DNA from: JBCAWW01 sp039024315
Lineage (GTDB): Bacteria > Bacteroidota > Bacteroidia > J057
Assembly: GCA_039024315.1 (NCBI GenBank)
Contig: JBCCQN010000106.1
Span: forward strand, 1-28,202
Reading direction: 5' to 3'
DNA: 28,202 bases
In this document: in pieces, positions 25,639-28,202 of the stretch
How positions within the stretch are numbered: position 1 is the first letter of the stretch
How the letters are laid out: each line of letters opens with the position of its first letter
Position numbers and translations under genes: made by a program
Notes under the pieces: model-generated
Told to the model about the DNA's origin: nothing
Database searches by the model: none
What the model saw: only the letters and a program-made list of their open reading frames with translations

Positions 25639-26118
25639 TTAAAAGAGCGTATTTTCATTTTTGACCACCCCCCCATTTTGTACTGCAACTTTACGCATTC
25701 CTTCGTCAATCCCCTGCACTGCGTCCCAATGCTCCACGATTTGGTCATCCACTACCTTCCAAGTGTCGTAGATATTTAGCCCTTTATTCGGGTTCCCTCG
25801 GTCGCTGGCTTGTAAAGTAACATGGGACTGTATCGTTACATAATCTCCATCTACGTACATATGCCGCACGTCATAAGAAAACTCAGGATACACCTTACAA
25901 AGCTCCGTAATGGAACTTAATACCCCATTGGGGCCATCAGTCATGGTTCGATTATGCTGTTTGTATGGATGGCTACCATAATTTTCTTTCACATATTCGA
26001 AATCATGATCGTTCATGATCTTTTGAACAAATGTAAGGACAAATTTTGCATTGTGAAGCTCCTGTTCCGACCAACTGTCCTTTTTCAACGCAGCAAGTTC
26101 TATCTGATTTATACTCAT
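25639..26118 (-). CDS. NTF2/SnoaL-like protein (cytoplasmic paralogue)
   Basis: 159 residues, no signal peptide. It resembles the predicted SnoaL-like aldol condensation-catalysing group of the NTF2 fold: ELHNAKFVLTFVQKIMNDHDFEYVKENYGSHPYKQHN (about 20-56), then GVLSSITELCKVYPEFSYDVRHMYVDGDYVTIQSHVTL and YDTWKVVDDQIVEHWDAVQ. Conserved His in HNR and EHWD and the buried Asp line the cavity expected of the fold. It is clearly homologous to the upstream gene (shared blocks HDFEYVKE, HPY-QHNR, NPNKGLNI-DTW, VEHWD, ENTLF/ANTLY), a tandem duplication. The two are 44 bp apart on the same strand. Substrate unknown. Confidence 0.87.
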   Translation of the reverse strand: MSINQIELAALKKDSWSEQELHNAKFVLTFVQKIMNDHDFEYVKENYGSHPYKQHNRTMTDGPNGVLSSITELCKVYPEFSYDVRHMYVDGDYVTIQSHVTLQASDRGNPNKGLNIYDTWKVVDDQIVEHWDAVQGIDEGMRKVAVQNGGVVKNENTLF

Positions 26119-26162
26119 ATTATTATTGCTTAATTGGTGATTCGTCTTTCAATATTCATTGA

Positions 26163-26816
26163 TTAGTATAGGGTGTTTGCATTTTTTATTTTACCTCCTG
26201 ACATTAAGCCAAACAAGCGCATAGATCCATCAACAGCCTGAATGGAATCCCAATGCTCTACAATCTGGCCATCTTTGACCCGCCAAGTATCAATTATGTT
26301 TAGTCCTTTGTTGGGATTAGCACGATGCTTCTGCTTGATGGTGGAGTGAGAATGAAAAATCACAAAATCGCCATCAACATAAATGTGTTTTACATCATAG
26401 GTGTACTCAGGAAAGCGTTCGGCGAAGTCGCTTACAAACTCAATCACTCCCGACATCCCATCGTTCATAGCACGATTGTGTTGGGTGTAGGGATGATCAC
26501 CAAATTTTTCTTTTACATATTCAAAATCATGGTTGTTCATTAAATGCTGAACAAAGTCAATGACTATGGCTACATTTTCTCTCTCCTGATCTGTCCAATG
26601 ATCACGTGCGAACTGCTTAAATTTAATTTGTAGAGTATCAGTCTTCTCTTCTTTTGCAGGCACCAGTTTAACAGTCTCACTTTCAGTAAGATAAAGTGCA
26701 TTGGTACTGGCAAACACTACGAGAGAGCTCATCAATAAAATGCTGCTTAACCATAAGGATTTGATTGATCCAGGCAGGTAATGACTGGTTTTGGGTTTAA
26801 TAATTATTGCTTCCAT
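26163..26816 (-). CDS. NTF2/SnoaL-like protein with N-terminal membrane/signal segment
   Basis: 217 residues. A basic N-terminus and a hydrophobic stretch (about 21-40, LWLSSILLMSSLVVFAS) form a signal peptide or membrane anchor, so this paralogue is probably periplasmic. The SnoaL-like domain (about 75-217) aligns over its full length with the next gene: HDFEYVKEKFGDHPYTQHNRAMNDG, YDVKHIYVDGDFVIFHSH, NPNKGLNIIDTWRVKDGQIVEHWDSIQ. Same-operon paralogues with different predicted compartments suggest the same chemistry on each side of the inner membrane, which is inference. The upstream gene ends 56 bp before. Confidence 0.85.
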   Translation of the reverse strand: MEAIIIKPKTSHYLPGSIKSLWLSSILLMSSLVVFASTNALYLTESETVKLVPAKEEKTDTLQIKFKQFARDHWTDQERENVAIVIDFVQHLMNNHDFEYVKEKFGDHPYTQHNRAMNDGMSGVIEFVSDFAERFPEYTYDVKHIYVDGDFVIFHSHSTIKQKHRANPNKGLNIIDTWRVKDGQIVEHWDSIQAVDGSMRLFGLMSGGKIKNANTLY

Positions 26817-26872
26817 TATTTATAAATGTTGTTTTGAAGATGATCGTAAAATATTGAGCTAGTGTCTATTGG

Positions 26873-27409
26873 CTAGTTCCATAATCCAGCAAGCGCTTTG
26901 CGCTCGATATCTTTAGCGAAGCGTGGGGTTTCTTCATTGATGTGGAGTTGAAATGGCCTATCGGCGGGATCGAGTCCTTTTGATAATTCGTGTGAGGCCT
27001 TTATAAACATTTCATTATCTGTCTCTGAAGTCACTTTGCAGGTTAACATACAAGAGCCTTCATCAATTTTTTCAAGCTTTAGCTCCCAACTGATTTGTAA
27101 CAGAACAAAGCGTTCATCATCAAGCCATAGAATCGAATTAGGGGAAACAGCCAGCACGCTATCTTTATCAGAAACCTTTTCGATATAATGCTGCACCATA
27201 AAGAATCCAGCCACAAACTCGACGTTTAAAGAAATTCTCTTTCCAGAAGGTAAAACCCCTTGTGCAGCACTTTGATGGCCCTCGGCACAAGCCGCATAAT
27301 CTTCCGATGACAGATTAAACAGCCAATCAGTAATATCGATCGAGTCTATGTTTGCATGAATTTGAGCTTGGGCAATCGCTTCTCCCAGCTTTGTCATTTC
27401 TTTAGTCAT
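26873..27409 (-). CDS. Conserved hypothetical protein, possible START/SRPBCC-like fold
   Basis: 178 residues, soluble, not recognised. The alternating strands and final helix (RISLNVEFVAGFFMVQHYIEKV, SILWLDDERFVLLQISWELKL, SCMLTCKVTSETDN, then a C-terminal helix KDIERKALAGLW) recall polyketide-cyclase/START-type helix-grip proteins, but I cannot point to a decisive motif. It is first in a three-gene minus-strand operon with the two SnoaL-like genes, and a plausible promoter lies about 60 bp upstream. The cluster may modify a small hydrophobic molecule, a guess from the folds only. Confidence 0.7.
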   Translation of the reverse strand: MTKEMTKLGEAIAQAQIHANIDSIDITDWLFNLSSEDYAACAEGHQSAAQGVLPSGKRISLNVEFVAGFFMVQHYIEKVSDKDSVLAVSPNSILWLDDERFVLLQISWELKLEKIDEGSCMLTCKVTSETDNEMFIKASHELSKGLDPADRPFQLHINEETPRFAKDIERKALAGLWN

Positions 27410-27467
27410 GATGCTTTAATATTTATTGTCTATTGCATTTTATACTCACTTTCGTTTTGCAAGTTTA

Positions 27468-27499
27468 TAAAGATAAATGATAATACTTGTATTTCGCAA
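27468..27499 (-). promoter_or_regulatory. Predicted promoter of the SnoaL-like operon
   Basis: On the minus strand TTG (27499-27497) and TATCTTTA (27475-27468, one mismatch to TAnnTTTG) are separated by 21 nt. ACTTG and CAAGT (27485-27489, 27497-27501) form a small inverted repeat overlapping the -33 region, a possible operator. Confidence 0.4.
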
Positions 27500-27543
27500 G
27501 TGAGTTTGGGCCTTTTTTATTTGCTGCTTGCTATTATTTCGAC

Positions 27544-27563
27544 GACTGCTTCGCAGAACGCTC
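27544..27563 (+). repeat. Dispersed palindromic motif, copy
   Basis: GACTGCTTCGCAGAACGCTC; the 18 bases from ACTGC to ACGCT are the exact reverse complement of 17987-18004 inside the SDR gene. Confidence 0.6.
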
Positions 27564-27580
27564 ATTATCAGATATTTATA

Positions 27581-27607
27581 AAAGAAAAAACCCTCCATGG
27601 GAGGGTT
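27581..27607 (-). terminator. Orphan intrinsic terminator
   Basis: AACCCTCC and GGAGGGTT (27589-27596, 27600-27607) form an 8-bp GC-rich stem with a 3-nt loop, followed on the minus strand by TTTTTTCTTT. No protein gene lies immediately upstream on that strand; the 5S gene has its own terminator further right. Confidence 0.8.
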
Positions 27608-27760
27608 AGTTGATCACTGCACAATGCTGATATTTTAACTTTTGGGGCTCTTAGAGCTATGTTTAGCTTAGCATTCTCCCTTTTCTTGAAAAGAATAGGT
27701 TTTGCTTATTCCTATACATTCAGGCTTTAAATCTGCTCTCTGGTGAAACAAAATCAAATC
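27590..27760 (-). ncRNA. Candidate small RNA ending at the orphan terminator
   Basis: Between the 5S terminator and the orphan terminator there are about 250 bp with no open frame of useful length on the minus strand. The stretch can fold: GGAATA/TATTCT around 27697-27718, CTTTTC/GAAAAG around 27680-27693, GCTC/GAGC around 27646-27657, AATGCT/AGCATT enclosing the last. The 5' end is unknown; the coordinate given is approximate. A 6S-type RNA is one possibility, but I cannot match its consensus from memory. Confidence 0.3.
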
Positions 27761-27861
27761 ACACTGTTATTTTTTATTACATAAAAAAGAAGAAGAGAGA
27801 TCCCAACAACACGAAGGAAAGAGATTATTCAGAACTCAGAAAGACGGGGAGGTTGGGTCAC

Positions 27862-27890
27862 AAAAAAAAGCTCCTCTGATTGAGGAGCTT
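27862..27890 (-). terminator. Intrinsic terminator of the rRNA operon
   Basis: AAGCTCCTC and GAGGAGCTT form a perfect 9-bp stem (27868-27876, 27882-27890) with a 5-nt loop, followed on the minus strand by a run of eight T overlapping the stem end. It lies 8 bp beyond the 5S 3' end. Confidence 0.95.
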
Positions 27891-27897
27891 TCAAAGG

Positions 27898-28006
27898 TTG
27901 GCATCTACCTACTCTTCCACGTCTTACCGCAGTACCATCGGCGATGTAGGGCTTAACTTCTCTGTTCGGGATGGGAAGAGGTGGACCCCTACGCTATGGA
28001 CACCTA
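27898..28006 (-). rRNA. rrf: 5S ribosomal RNA
   Basis: The minus strand contains the conserved 5S blocks: GGGGTCCACCTCTTCCCAT, CCGAACAGAGAAGTTAAGCCC, CGCCGATGGTACTGC and GTGGAAGAGTAGGT (each shown in part). The terminal helix pairs GGTGTC at the 5' end (28004-27999) with GATGCC at the 3' end (27905-27900). Exact ends are uncertain by a few bases. It is the last gene of an rRNA operon read from the right; the 23S gene should start its 3' end at or just past the window edge. Confidence 0.96.
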
Positions 28007-28202
28007 GTCATTGTCTGTGGCGGTAGTTTTGCTAAACTCTCCCGAACGGTTTCCCATGGAGTTCCTACACGCTGAGACGTTTTTTGGGTTCTGCTTGGCA
28101 GAACAATTTCTTATATGAGCATAATATTGATATGCTGGGGAATGCCTAGTAACGATACACTTGCTTACAATTTGATTGCGTTAGTTTCTTCGAGGGACTA
28201 AC
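28007..28202 (-). other. 23S-5S internal spacer
   Basis: No tRNA or open frame seen. It contains a perfect 7-bp hairpin GTTCTGC-TTG-GCAGAAC (28088-28104) sharing its core with the dispersed motif. At the extreme right, GTTAGT/ACTAAC (28180-28185, 28197-28202) may be part of the 23S processing stem or 3' end. I cannot confirm any 23S sequence. Confidence 0.55.

Noticed and set aside
27356..27613. Plus-strand open frame of 85 codons over the SnoaL-operon promoter
   Set aside because: It runs antisense through the hypothetical gene's start, the promoter, a dispersed repeat and a terminator; no coding character.
28100..28202. 3' end of 23S rRNA
   Set aside because: Expected from the 5S position, but I could not match conserved 23S sequence before the window ends, so it is described as spacer.

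Overview
The window looks like an accessory-rich chromosomal stretch of a member of the Bacteroidota. Four things support this. The first gene has a type IX secretion (T9SS) C-terminal sorting domain. Several starts are preceded by Bacteroidota-type promoter boxes (TAnnTTTG at -7, TTG at -33), and most starts lack a convincing Shine-Dalgarno sequence. The gene content (DUF2807, EAD11, SIR2-like/STAND/FGE-like proteins, a short HPF behind a Xer recombinase) also fits. A Saprospiria/Lewinella-like origin is a guess, not shown by the sequence. No phage or transposon was recognised.

Left part (1-6100): the 3' part of a secreted zinc metalloprotease (M12/M72-like, HExxHxxGxxHD) with a T9SS tail, then a large parallel beta-helix protein without a visible export signal. 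A tRNA-Leu(UAA) follows on the minus strand, then a rhodanese lipoprotein divergent from an M42 aminopeptidase. Middle left (6100-9950): a xerC-hpf operon, a DUF2807 exported protein, a small lipoprotein and an exported cyclophilin-type peptidyl-prolyl isomerase. Middle (9420-17715): a minus-strand run of MlaE-type permease, a giant bacterial alpha-2-macroglobulin with intact thioester motif, a LolD/MacB-type ABC ATPase, a DinB-fold protein and a small membrane protein. The theme is cell envelope maintenance and defence. Next, on the plus strand (17799-21493): an SDR oxidoreductase, a secreted VWA-like protein and an AspT/YidE-type transporter with two RCK_C domains.

Right part (21501-28202): the most notable item is a two-gene minus-strand module, translationally abutting (TAAATG). 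The first gene encodes a SIR2-like protein ending in an effector-associated domain (EAD11-like). The second encodes a STAND NTPase with one transmembrane helix and a C-terminal FGE/SUMF1-like domain that lacks the catalytic cysteines. It reads as a biological-conflict (anti-phage or self/non-self surveillance) system: a putative NAD-targeting effector wired to a membrane-spanning signalling NTPase with a binding head. To its right are two tandem NTF2/SnoaL-like paralogues and a third small gene, then a possible small RNA with its own terminator, then a 5S rRNA gene (minus strand) with a clear terminator. The 23S gene is expected just beyond the right edge.

A short imperfect palindromic element (consensus near GACTGCTKCGCAGAACGCT) or its CTGC-N3-GCAG core occurs seven times, in intergenic DNA and inside two genes. 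Clear hairpin terminators separate several transcription units. Start sites were moved from the longest open frame where signal peptides or family alignment argued for it (hpf, ABC ATPase, VWA protein, SIR2-like protein, small membrane protein).
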